Both the position numbers and the translations under genes were made by a program. From Thereva unica (lineage: Eukaryota > Arthropoda > Insecta > Diptera > Therevidae), in NCBI GenBank assembly GCA_949987705.1, contig OX465282.1, positions 40,016,039 through 40,080,038 on the forward strand: DNA of 64,000 nucleotides. The letters run 5' to 3'. Below, one piece after another: positions 53,967 to 63,612 of this stretch; the first letter of the stretch is position 1, and each line of letters begins with the position of its first letter. A model generated the notes under the pieces. That model was not told the DNA's origin. It did not search any database and was given only the letters and a program-made list of their open reading frames with translations.

Positions 53967-54291
53967 AGCGCGTTTAGGGCCAAGTTACCTTAACTCTTTT
54001 AAACTAGCGCTGCTTGCTAACTTAGCACCGGTTATAGCATGCTATTTGATAGTTCACATTTTACAATTAATAACAAGCAAAAATAACAATTCTCATTTAA
54101 GATATAATAATAATAATTTATTAATAAAATTTATATCATCTAAATTATCTGCTTACAACAAAAATTTACAAGCAAATGTCAATCAATTTTGACAGTACTG
54201 AGCTGTGCTACATTTTACTAGTAAGTTGATTGCTATTTAAGTCGCTGCTAACTCGCTTAGCTCAGTTAAATTAACTTTGGCCTAAACGCGC
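53967..54291. mobile_element. MITE with GCGCGTTTAGG ends
   Basis: The left AGCGCGTTTAGGGCCAAGTT and the right AACTTTGGCCTAAACGCGC are inverted repeats. CCAATG flanks them (53961-53966, 54292-54297), perhaps the core of a decayed 8-bp hAT duplication. GCTAA/TTAGC words recur inside. Non-coding. Confidence 0.7.
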
Positions 54292-54320
54292 CCAATGTTG
54301 CAAGGAAGGAACAGCTACGC

Positions 54321-54370
54321 CTCTTCTTCTTCTTTCTTCTTTAACCGTTAGCTGGCGGTCCGAGTGGGAG
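54321..54370 (-). mobile_element. 3' end of the 108-bp retroposon family
   Basis: CTTCTTCTTCTTTCTTCTTT then CCGTTAGCTGGCGGTCCGAG is the complement of the 3' half of 9067-9174, tail included. 5'-truncated. Confidence 0.75.
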
Positions 54371-55044
54371 ATCAGAAAAGAGGGAGTAAAAAATGGACCA
54401 AAAATGGTCCGACAACATCCGTATTATTCCTTTTTGAGCTATGCTTAACTGAAATCTGTTGTCGGAATTCGGTCCTCATATTTTGCATACTCAACTACCA
54501 TCATCGCCTGCGCCAACCGTAGAATTTTACTCTGATGTCTGTTACTGGAGCTCGACCAAAAGTTGCCATGTTCTAGTCAACTACATGGCTGCAATCCTTA
54601 CTAATATTATAAATGCGAAAGTAACTCTGTCTGTCTGTATGTTACGCTTTCACGCCTAAACCGCTGGACCGATTTTGATGAAATTTGCAACAGACATAGT
54701 TTAGACCTTGGAGACGGACATAGGCTATTTTTTTTTTTGGAGAAAAAGGGGTTGAAGGGGGTGAAATGGGGTTCAATAAGTTGTAAGGGGATTTATTTTC
54801 TTTACTTTTTTTCTATTGTATAAAAAGTAACTGACTGACAGACAACGCACAACCTAAACCGCTAGAGCTAAAGGGCTGAAATTTTTGACAGTGCATCCCT
54901 AGCGATTTTTCGAAATTCGTCCCCTAAGGGGGTGAAATGGGGTTGTTCCAAACCGCTAAATTTATAGGGCTGAAATTTTGACAGTGCATCCCTATAATGG
55001 CGTGGACATCCACTATAAAGCGATTTTTCGAAATTCATCCCCTC

Positions 55045-55460
55045 TTGAGACGGCTGTCGGGATCTAATGGTATATTTAGAATACTATATTGCTAATTGTA
55101 TTCTACTTATCATACCTTTTTATTTGACAGTCATGTCGAGGTGATTGTGAAGAAAGTGGTAATCCGCACTCTTGAGACGCCATGGATCTAAATTTATATT
55201 GAGTGTATACTTTATTGTTTATTGTATTCTACTTATCGTACCCTTTCATTTGATATCCATGTCGAGGTGGTTGTGAAGAAAGTGATAATCCGCCCTCTTG
55301 AGACGGCCGCCATCGATATAACGGTATATTGAATGTATTTTTTTTACTATTCTACTTATCATACACTATCACTTGATACCCATGTCGAGGGGGTTGTGAA
55401 GAAAGTGTTGATCCGACTTCTTGAGGCGGCCGCTAAGGATCTAACGTATATTCAGTATAC
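55045..55460. repeat. Tandem repeat, about 125-bp unit, just over 3 copies
   Basis: CTCTTGAGACGG or CTTGAGGCGG recurs at about 55042, 55165, 55297 and 55415, each time followed by a TATATTGA-like block, CTACTTATCATACC and CATGTCGAGGTGGTTGTGAA. Copies differ by scattered changes and short indels. Confidence 0.85.
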
Positions 55461-55499
55461 TATATTGCTTAATGTATTTTAGTTTAATTTCAATATCGT

Positions 55500-55614
55500 C
55501 ATGGCCTATCTATTGTTTGACAGCTGCGTAAATTTGAAATTTTCATTAAATGTAATGATTCAATTTAATGACAATTTTACATTTGCGAAGCTGTCAAACA
55601 ATAGATAGGCCATG
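55500..55614. repeat. 115-bp palindrome
   Basis: CATGGCCTATCTATTGTTTG at the left and CAAACAATAGATAGGCCATG at the right pair perfectly for 20 nt, and the arms continue imperfectly through CAGCTGCGTAAATTTG and its partner. It looks like a small MITE. No clear duplication. Confidence 0.8.
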
Positions 55615-55834
55615 GAGCTATTGAAACTAAAATGAAGTGAAAATTACTAAAATTTCCATTTCATTTTCAGCTGTTTTTTTAGTTAAAGGTATAAAAATAC
55701 CGTACGACCTATTCTCAGACCTACCAAATATATACAAAAAATCATACAAATCGGTCAACCCGTTTCGGAGGAGTTCGGTAACTAACAAACACTGTGACAC
55801 GAGATTTTTATAGATATAGATATCAAATATTATG

Positions 55835-56075
55835 TACTATGTACAATGTATTATGTACTATATACTATGTACAATGCACTATGTATTGATAGTATATATT
55901 ATGCACTATGCTCTATGTCCCATGCACTATGTACTACGTATTATGTACTAGTACTATATACTAAGGATTGTGTACTATGTATTAGTACTATATACTAAGG
56001 ATTATGTATTATATACAATTAACTATATACTATATAATGTACTGTGTACTATGCGCTATGTACTAGTATTACTAT
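55835..56075. repeat. Degenerate TACTATG-type microsatellite
   Basis: A run of TATGTACTA, TATGTACAATG and similar 7-12 bp words over about 240 bp. A second, similar run at 57995-58135 lies on the other side of the LINE relic. Confidence 0.8.
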
Positions 56076-56209
56076 TATTCTTTTTGGAATAACAATCACC
56101 AACACAACGGAAGTACTCTGTATTCGATTGCGATTCGATCTGTATTCCGCTACTTTGTTGAAAGACGCAATTTCGTGGTCTATACTGACCACAAGCAACC
56201 GGTTCGCGT

Positions 56210-57900
56210 CCTTCACACAAAGAGGTAGCAGAATTTATCTACCAGTTCCACGTCACGGTTATTCGGCGCTGCCCGTTCAATGGTGTTTGCATTTATCCGC
56301 ATTTCTTTAGTTTTAGTCGGATTTAGTCTTAAGCCTGCTGGACTACTTTCTGTTGCCAAATTGCTTAACATGTTTTTCAGGTCCTGATGTCGGTGGGCCA
56401 GCAAACAGATACCATCCGCGTAGTCGAGATCCTTAAGGCGGTCTAGCAAATCCCATTGTATGCCGCCTGCTCTAATATCTAGAGCGCCGACAAGGATATC
56501 CTTCATTACTACATATAAGCAATAGTAATGGCGAAAGTAGGCATCCTTGTCGACAGTACAAAGGGGCCTTCCCTAACTCTCTAGTGTGCCACATAAAAAA
56601 AAACTCCTGAACCCACCTCAAAGCTGTCGGATAACTGATAACTTTCCATTGGAGAACTCTGCATTTAAAATTGTTGTGGCTTTTATCAATTCTATTATTT
56701 TATCAAGCAGTCCACGTCGCCGTAGGGCCTGCCATATAAAGGTCCTATTAACCGAGTCGAACGCTTTCTCATGGTCTATGAAAGCAAGGTGAAGGAGCGA
56801 TCACTGAATCACAGACTGCTCCACTAAGCTCCAAGGTGTTAATATGATCTATATATAAGCGGCCCCCTGCATTTGAAGCGTTCGGCCTCTCTTATCCTAG
56901 ATAGTAATATACGGGACAAAAGTTTGCCAACAGTAGATAATAAACAGAGGCCTCTCTAATTGTCGCATACTGTAAGGGCCCGTTTTTTGGGTATTTTGAC
57001 TATGATACCTTCCGTTCAATCCTCCGGAAAGGTGCAGATGTTCCATGCTATTTCCAGGATTTGCTGTATCTTTTTGGTAGAGTACTTTCCTGAGAGCTGT
57101 TTAGTACTTTGGTACAGCACTTTACTGTAGCCTGTGTTGGCCGCCTTTTCTGCTAGCTTATTAATCTACTGCCTTTTATCCCGCCAGACACTTCTCTTTA
57201 CCTCCGGGTGTAGTTGGGGGATTCCCGTTCAAGCTGGTGACGTCTTTCCAGGTCGCTTGTAGAGTTCACGTTATTTTTTACTGCCCTCCTGCATTCTACT
57301 TTTTGTTAAATTGTGTCCGAGATCCAGAGTTGCATGTTTCTTTGGACATCACCGATGCTCGTTTCCGCTGCTGCCAATATAGCGCCCTTTGTCGTACGGT
57401 TTATAGCATCGCGTTGGACTTTTTTGATTGCGGCGATTCTAAGGCGAATAGTTGCTACTACTAAATGGAGCTCGCTTCCTGTGTCTGTTCCCCTGAAGCT
57501 CGTGACATCCTCCAGAATAGCTCTCCATCTGCGGCTGACGGCCACGTGATCTATCTGATTTCTCGTTCTACCACTGGGCGATTTCCAGGTCTTTTTGTTA
57601 ATCTTCTTGTGGCAAAAGTAAGTTCCTACCATAAGTTGGTGGAAAATACAAAAGTCAACGAAAAGCTTACCATTGTTATTGGTAATTTGGCTTAGGACCT
57701 GATTTCCAATTGTGTGTTCAAATCCGGTGTTATCACGGCCGATCTGTGTGATTAAGTCACCCATTAATACAATGATGGAATAGAGCGAAAATATAGAACT
57801 CGTCTTTGAGGTCATCTTCTGGGGAGCATAGCAGCAGTTGTTGGAGCATAGCATTGGACTTAGAAACTCAAAAACTGCTGAGGCTGGACCTGGCACTCCT
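56210..57900 (-). pseudogene. RTE-like (CFDP2-type) LINE relic
   Basis: On the - strand: endonuclease end at 57896-57306 (VLMGDLITQIGRDNTGFEHT, then GRTRNQIDHVAVSRRWRAIL and ELHLVVATIRLRIAAIKK), then a decayed RT start (GIIVKIPKKRAL, near 56990), and at 56506-56213 LKDLDYADGICLLAHRHQDL, where YADD has become YADG. A 51-bp LINE B tail is inserted at about 56550-56600. A second copy of this LINE is at the right edge (62905-64000). Confidence 0.75.
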
Positions 57901-57994
57901 ACGGCTTTCAGTTTCGTTTCTCCCAGAATATAAGAAACTTGTCATAAATAATAAACAACTGTTAATAATTATTTAAACGAAGTAGCATTGGTCG

Positions 57995-58135
57995 GTGCAG
58001 ACGACCACAGTACTATGTATTATGTACTTTGCATTATTCACTATGTATTATGTACTATTTACTATGTACTATTTACTATGTACTAGTGCATTATGTATCT
58101 TGTACTATGAACTATGTATTATGTATTATTACGTT
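57995..58135. repeat. Degenerate TACTATG-type microsatellite, second run
   Basis: Similar words to 55835-56075 (TTATGTACT, ACTATTTACTATG). The two runs bracket the LINE relic at 56210-57900. Confidence 0.75.
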
Positions 58136-58235
58136 GTACGTAAAATAAACTTAAATGGAATATTCAAAAACAAAATTTATTAATCTCCTGTAATATTACG
58201 ATTGATTTGGAAATATAGACTAGCCCATAAAAGTT

Positions 58236-58500
58236 TGCACTTCTAACGAAGTTTTGGGGCAATTGAAGGATATTTCACTACTTTCGGTCGTCATTTTGAA
58301 GCCGCCATCTTGTTTGTGAAAAAATAACTACGAATTTAGTAATCAGCGATCATAAAAACCTCGGTATACCAAGTTTTGTGGCAACTGAAGGATATTTCAC
58401 TGCTTCCAGTCGCCATTTTGAAGCCGCCATCTTTGTTATGAAAAAGTGAACACTTAATTCGTAATCAGCGAACTCAAAAACCCCGTAAAGCAAATTTCAA
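58236..58500. repeat. Two tandem copies of a 131-bp unit
   Basis: The phrases GAAGGATATTTCACT, CATTTTGAAGCCGCCATCTT and TAATCAGCGA occur twice in the same order, about 131 bp apart, with moderate divergence. Non-coding. Confidence 0.75.
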
Positions 58501-58539
58501 ATTAATTGGTTAATTTGAAAGACTTTTGGCAAGCTTTTT

Positions 58540-58660
58540 GGCCTTTTGCCCCACTGTGGGACGGTTGCGTTATCATCTATGGAGGCCGAGTATATGACCT
58601 CTCAACCTCTGTCCACAAGGCGTTGGAGTTACACCAGCTAGAAGAAGAACTTTTCCCCAA
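58540..58660 (+). repeat. Short GC-richer repeat with GAAGAAGAA end
   Basis: TGCCCCACTGTGGGACGGTT through CACCAGCTAGAAGAAGAAC looks like another small retroposon with an RTE-type tail, but I see only one copy and no duplication. Confidence 0.3.
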
Positions 58661-58679
58661 AAGGAGAACTGCTGTTTAG

Positions 58680-58875
58680 ATTGTGTGTGATAATCGTAGT
58701 GCCATTTGCCTAGCTGAAATATCAGCTTACCAATCGAGATGTAAACATATTGATGTTCGACACCCTTTGTACGCGAGAAGATATTTCAACTAAGATGATA
58801 GCAGATTTTCTCACCAAAGCTGTCACTTTACAGAAACATGTATCTTGTGCTGAAAGATGTGGACTGACTCTATAA
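58680..58875 (+). pseudogene. Ty1/copia RNase H C-terminal fragment
   Basis: Frames read VCDNRSAICLAEISAYQSRC, KHIDVRHPLYAR, then after a shift REDISTKMIADFLTKAVTLQ and KHVSCAERCGL with a stop. This is the conserved end of copia-type pol (C-D-N-x-S-A ... K-H-I-D-x-R-x-H ... D-x-x-T-K). Only about 65 residues remain. Confidence 0.78.
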
Positions 58876-58966
58876 TCCGTTAAGCTTTATGTATTTTCAT
58901 TTGATTTTGGAATTTATTTTGAATACTGGCTGTTAAGTAAAGTACAAAAAAAACCGGTGCCCCGGG

Positions 58967-58987
58967 CCACGGCGCTTCGCGCTGTGG
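58967..58987. repeat. GC-rich hairpin near the Helentron 3' end
   Basis: CCACGGCGC and GCGCTGTGG pair over 9 bp (one G-T) around a TTC loop, after CCCCGGG. Helitron-type elements carry such a hairpin just inside the 3' end. Confidence 0.55.
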
Positions 58988-59125
58988 CGATTATTACGTG
59001 ACAACTACCATGTTGCTCGTTATCTGTTATTCATTACATGCAATATATAATAAACACAATATACATATAATTTTGCAGTATTTTTATTTTTTTATTCGTT
59101 CTCAAATGTAACAATGACAGTAATA

Positions 59126-59729
59126 TCCCAGCGGGAAATGTAATGGGTAGGTAAGCGAGGTGGTAATGAGATGGACACATTACCTTTGTGATGAAATCAT
59201 AGGTTACTTTTACATAGGGATGCCCTAGAGCGGTAAGTACTTACAGTAGGCATTACAGACGAGGACTTATTTCAGAGGCGAAATGTATTAGGTGAATACA
59301 CAGATTACCATGTAAGGCATGCAGAATAAATTACTGGGTACCCTTTTTAGCAATAAAAACAATGCTTTCCGAAAGTACCATTCCAGTTTTGCTACATTTG
59401 GTATGGATTTTTCTAACAAGACATCTTTTTGATTTTGTTGCTCATTGTTAGTGGTATAAATTAATCTTATAAAATTGATGAGGACGGAATAAACTCAAGA
59501 AGAGAGGCTTTGACCAGCCAAAGACAAAGAATGACAAAAGCACATCACATTTCCAACGAAAGTATTTCTCAAGGCATTACCTAGTCGCTTACCTATTCAT
59601 TACAACGTAAAGACCTCCATTTTCCTAAATTACCAGTAGAATTTTTCGATTACCAGGTAGGCGCTTACACAAATCATTGAAGAATTCGTGGGTTACCAGG
59701 GTAACCACTTGCTAGTTTTCCCGCTGGGA
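59126..59729. mobile_element. MITE with TCCCAGCGGGAAA ends
   Basis: The ends TCCCAGCGGGAAA and TTTTCCCGCTGGGA are inverted with TA on both sides. GGTAAT, GGTAAC and TTACC words are iterated near both ends (for example 59140-59200 and 59630-59720). Inserted in the Helentron 3' region. Non-coding. Confidence 0.7.
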
Positions 59730-60155
59730 TATAAACACAATATAGATAAGCGGCACTCATTGCCACTACTACAAATGCAGCGTAAGCCACGCCCACTCAC
59801 ACGGTTATGCGACACTTTGTCGCTTGGGCATCCCGGCTAACCGTTTTATTAGACGTTGTCACGTCAAAATTTGTTGTCTGTAAAGAGGGTTTACGGACGA
59901 TAGTTTAACGTGACAACGTCATGAGAAAACATTGATGAAATGATTGCATACTTTTATGAATAAAATTGAATCATTTATATTAAATTATCATTATTTTGTA
60001 TGTATACAAAAAGGAGTGAAATGAAATATTCATTTTGATTGATAAATTAGCTTTTATTTGCACTAATGAATTCAAATATGTTTATTACTTTAATGAACAG
60101 ATTATTTACAAGTAACAATGTGTAGTAACAAATTCATTTACAGCTTGTCTGATAT

Positions 60156-61310
60156 TTAACTTCTTGCAATCTGTGTTATTCTGTTAAGGATAGGTCGATG
60201 ATAGGAAAAGTATGAAATGAATGGGAGTGTTTCAAGTGTAATGTGCCTTGAAAAAGTCAAATCGAGGGTTGTTTCTCTCAGCGTTGTTGACTTAGTAACA
60301 TCTGATGTGCACTCGAGATTGTACATATCCTTCATGAATTTGAGGAATGTATCATCATTTTTCACGTTTGTGTTGAAGTCGCCACAAAGAAGAATTGGTA
60401 CATTGGTATCAATTTGCATGAGCACATACTGCCTGTTATGCACATACGGAAAGAGCGCTTGGTGCAGCAATAAACTAATGTTTGAGACACTTGCTCCAGG
60501 ATGAATATACACTGCGCCAAGTACAATTTTAAACGTTGTATCAGCAGTGAAGCATTTCAATTTCAGCCAAGCAGACCTCGCCTGTGTTTCTGATGAGACG
60601 AGTTGTGTCCGACAATTCAACGTGGAGAACTTTGGCCGTGGATGTTGATGTTAATTTTCTATAGATTGCCACTCCACCAGCTGCGTTTGTATCAGAATCC
60701 GATCGATTATTCTGCCTGGTTATACATTCATAATTATTGATTGGAACTGGATCAAAATTGTCACGCATCCACGTTTCAGTCAATACCAAATAATCCGATC
60801 TTGGTATCTCGAGATCCGTTTCAATATCGGCGAAGTGCGCAAACAAACTCTGAACATTAAGGTTTGTCACTACAGTTTGCCCAGCGCTGTTACCGTCATC
60901 ACAAAATTTCACTGCTTTCAAAGTGATTGTTTGAAGGGCGTGTCCACGGAGTCGAATGTATTCGTTACGGACATCTCGCGTAGTCTGTAAGTCGCTCCCA
61001 TCCCGTCCGTGTTTGAAGATGAAAGGCGCATCTTTTTCCGTGATGATGTGCAAGCCGTCTATATTCGTTACCCGACTCAGCGCCACGTACACCAACTGTT
61101 GTGGTTGCTCCGAGGAGTATTTATAAACAATAACAGTAAATGTCCCACCTTGCGACTTGTGAATGGTAATAGCACAAGCAGGAACGCAAGGAAACTGTTT
61201 TCGTTTGCATTTCACAGTTTTCGTCAGTGTAATGTTCACTATTTTCTTATACACCGGCACCCAGTTAGGAGACAGAGTGTTTGGCTTGCTTTGCTTATTG
61301 TTGACAATTT
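60156..61310 (-). pseudogene. Helentron helicase-endonuclease C-terminal part (frameshifted)
   Basis: Frame one (to 60541) reads PACAITIHKSQGGTFTVIVY (helicase motif with H-K-S-Q-G), QLVYVALSRVTNIDGLHIIT (last helicase motif), then VVTNLNVQSLFAHFADIETD and DYLVLTETWMRDNFDPVPIN, the start of an exonuclease-endonuclease-phosphatase fold with its catalytic Glu. Frame two (60620-60156) continues with VLGAVYIHPGASVSNIS and PILLCGDFNTNVKNDD (Asp/Asn site). A one-base shift at about 60545-60580 separates them. An endonuclease fused behind a Pif1 helicase is specific to Helentrons. Confidence 0.83.
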
Positions 61311-61320
61311 AAGAAATTTA

Positions 61321-62900
61321 ATCTAATTAAATATTGACAATTTTAATCAAATTTTTAAGATTACTACAATCAAATTTTTAAAATTACTACGGGACATAAC
61401 GGGACAATGAGTCATCATTTTTCGTGCATGCAGCCGGCGTTCATCGTTTTAATAGACGTTGTCAGGTCAAAATTTTGGGAGATATGCATTTAATTTTGTG
61501 ATAGGAATTGTGTAATGAAATTGGGGGTGTTGGAATTGTTGGAAATTCATCTACATATATCTATTTAGCTCGCATGACAACACTATGAACTGAACTCTTG
61601 TACTATTTACTCAAATAAAACCTCGCTCCTGAATTGTTAATTGAAGAAGAAAGTTCTTTTTATTTCATTGCGCACATTACTTCAACAACTGCATTAAGCC
61701 GTGTCGTTCATACGATATGTAATTTTATGTAGTTCGGCGAATTAAAAATGAATCAAATTATAGCCGTGTTTTTTAAATGAACTGTATAGTTCTTCCCCAT
61801 ACAAATCTCAAAACCCAGGTTTTATCGGGGTTTCTATGGAGGTTTTGGGAAATTTCTTAAATTGCATATTGCATACTTTCGGGGGATGACATGTTGTTTC
61901 GGGGGTTGGCATGTTGCATACTTTCGGGGGTCGAAAACACGTAATTTAAAAATAAAAACAACAGGAAAGTGATGAGAGCAAATTTATAACAAATAATTGA
62001 TTTTTTAGAAACATATTTATTATTTTCTAGCGAGGATTTCGTGTAACAGTGCAAAAAATAACACTTAACTTCCGTTTAATTTTGAAATTTTTAAGCATCG
62101 AAGTAGCCGCTACATGAAATTTCCCTTGTCGTTTTTTTAATGAACTCGATGAAAGAACTATATGGTTCATTAAAAAACATGGCTTATAAGCAAATAGGCG
62201 AAATTTTCAAATTTGTTTCCATTGGCTTCGGTTTATTTTGATTCTTGAAGCTCTTTAAAATATTTCAGCTTCATATTCCGATAATAAATCCTAATTAATT
62301 AATCACAATTTGATGCATTCAAGTGTTTACACGGCAGTTGCATTAAATAAGCTCTGCACCAAATAGTGAACCAAGTGGTTTTCCTCACACAGTGACATAT
62401 TCATGGCACTTAAAACGGGTTTTATAGATGAGAGTAGTGCTGTGTCGTTCGCGAATGATCCGTTCGCACTTAACGGAACAGTGTACTGAGCCAAATGAAC
62501 TGGTTCACTAAGTAGTGCATGTACCGTTCTTTCGTTCAATAGTAACTGCACTGGTTTAGTGATAAAGAACTGTGTTATGCACCATGAACGAAAAGAACCA
62601 AATATACGGTTCTCTAATGAAAAGATCTGAACTTGACTGCATGTATAAGGGGTGAGAAATATAGAAGGCTTTGGGTGAGATATCTTTCTCAGAGAATTTG
62701 TTTTCGTTGCATTGATATATTCAAGATGTGGAAGAGAGTTAGAACTTCTCTAAGCAATTCTAATTGGAAAGACATTTTGAAATATATGAGAGTTAAGAAA
62801 GTTTTATGAAGAACATTTCAGATTTAGGAAGATTTCTAATTAGACATATTCTACAATTTCAACATATTCTAGTATAGGATTATATAAAATTTTACGAAAA
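61321..62900. other. Mixed repeat remnants, no gene
   Basis: 61447-61485 repeats the phrase TAGACGTTGTCAGGTCAAAA seen at 59851 near the Helentron, and 61984-62125 is a dispersed segment shared with 10116-10258. Around 62390-62430 the phrase ATTCATGGCACTTAAAACGG recalls 18740-18770. 62440-62620 has alternating GAACGAAAGAACC-like words in both orientations. No coding frame with a domain. Confidence 0.5.
61984..62125 (+). repeat. Dispersed 140-bp segment, second copy
   Basis: TTGATTTTTTAGAAACATAT through CTTCCGTTTAATTTTGAAAT and GCATCGAAGTAGCCGCT matches 10116-10258 with few changes. It links the minisatellite element inside Harbinger to the Helentron neighbourhood. Confidence 0.75.
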
Positions 62901-63250
62901 GGGGCCGTGTGCTGTGGGCCAGCAAACAGATATCATCCGCGTAGTCGAGACCCTTAAGGCGATCTAGCAAACGCCATTGTATGCCGCCTGTTCTACTATC
63001 TATAGCGCTGACAAGAATGTTATTATTCAGCGGTGTTCCACATTTCGATTTTTGTGAAATTGATACTCGAAATCGAAATTAGGTGTTCTACATTTCGATT
63101 AATTTCATATATGTGAAATAGAAATTACAAATCGAAATTAGGTGTTCCACATTTCGATTAAATTGAAATTCACTCGAAATAAAACCGTTTCAGTTGTTGT
63201 TAGTGATTTGAAAGTGAAATAACAGGAGAAGCGCTGTGATTTATTTTAAA

Positions 63251-63352
63251 ATGTGTGAATTTGCGAGAAATAATCCCGCAATAGCAAGAAGATATGCAAA
63301 AAAAGACAAATTAATTGTAGAGGACCTTTGGAAAGAGTTAGCCCAGAAATGA
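63251..63352 (+). pseudogene. Myb/SANT-like partner gene, N-terminal fragment
   Basis: The 33-residue frame reads EFARNNPAIARRYAKKDKLI then VEDLWKELAQK and a stop. This matches the start of Harbinger Myb-like proteins (F-x-x-x-N-P-x-L-A ... L-W-x-E-L-A). The rest is deleted. Confidence 0.65.
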
Positions 63353-63399
63353 ATTTTTTATTTTTTAAAAGACTGAATAAAGAATTATTTTTTAAATCT

Positions 63400-63612
63400 A
63401 TATTTAACTTTTCTCATAACATATTTAGCTTCTAAACTTTTAGCTATTTCATCTCTGACCCTAATAGCATCACTTCTCTGTTCTTCAACATTTTCTGGGT
63501 CGATAACTTCTATATCTGCATTTGTGGTGGATGTTATACTTCATAATCTAGTTTAAGATGCCTGCAGATATTATGAAGTGCAACACAAATGTGTACTATC
63601 TGTACAGCTTAT
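63400..63612 (-). pseudogene. PIF/Harbinger transposase, C-terminal fragment
   Basis: On the - strand the frame reads QIVHICVALHNICRHLKLDY (the conserved V-L-H-N-I-C block after the catalytic Glu). After a one-base shift STTNADIEVIDPENVEEQRS and DAIRVRDEIAKSLEAK give a C-terminal acidic tail. The catalytic core is gone. Confidence 0.7.

Larger units (their letters stand above)
54590..55825. mobile_element. Helentron-like non-autonomous repeat with minisatellites
   Basis: It starts near ACTAATATTATAAATGCGAA, GTAACTCTGTCTGTCTGTAT and CTAAACCGCTGGACCGATTT. These words mark a very common insect repeat class often linked to Helitron-like elements. It continues with two units of the 118-bp minisatellite (inverted, 54880-55040), a 125-bp tandem repeat (55045-55460) and a palindrome, and ends near CACTGTGACACGAGATTTTT. 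It encodes no protein. The class assignment is from memory of common insect repeats and is inference. Confidence 0.5.
58950..61320 (-). mobile_element. Helentron, 3' portion
   Basis: The coding part on the - strand (61310-60156) links a Pif1-type helicase end to an endonuclease, the hallmark of Helentrons. Its 3' side (towards 58950) contains a hairpin at 58967-58987 in a GC-rich patch within AT-rich DNA, like a Helitron terminal hairpin. It also carries a 604-bp insertion (59126-59729). The Rep domain and most of the helicase lie outside or are deleted; the right boundary near 61320 is a truncation. Confidence 0.75.
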
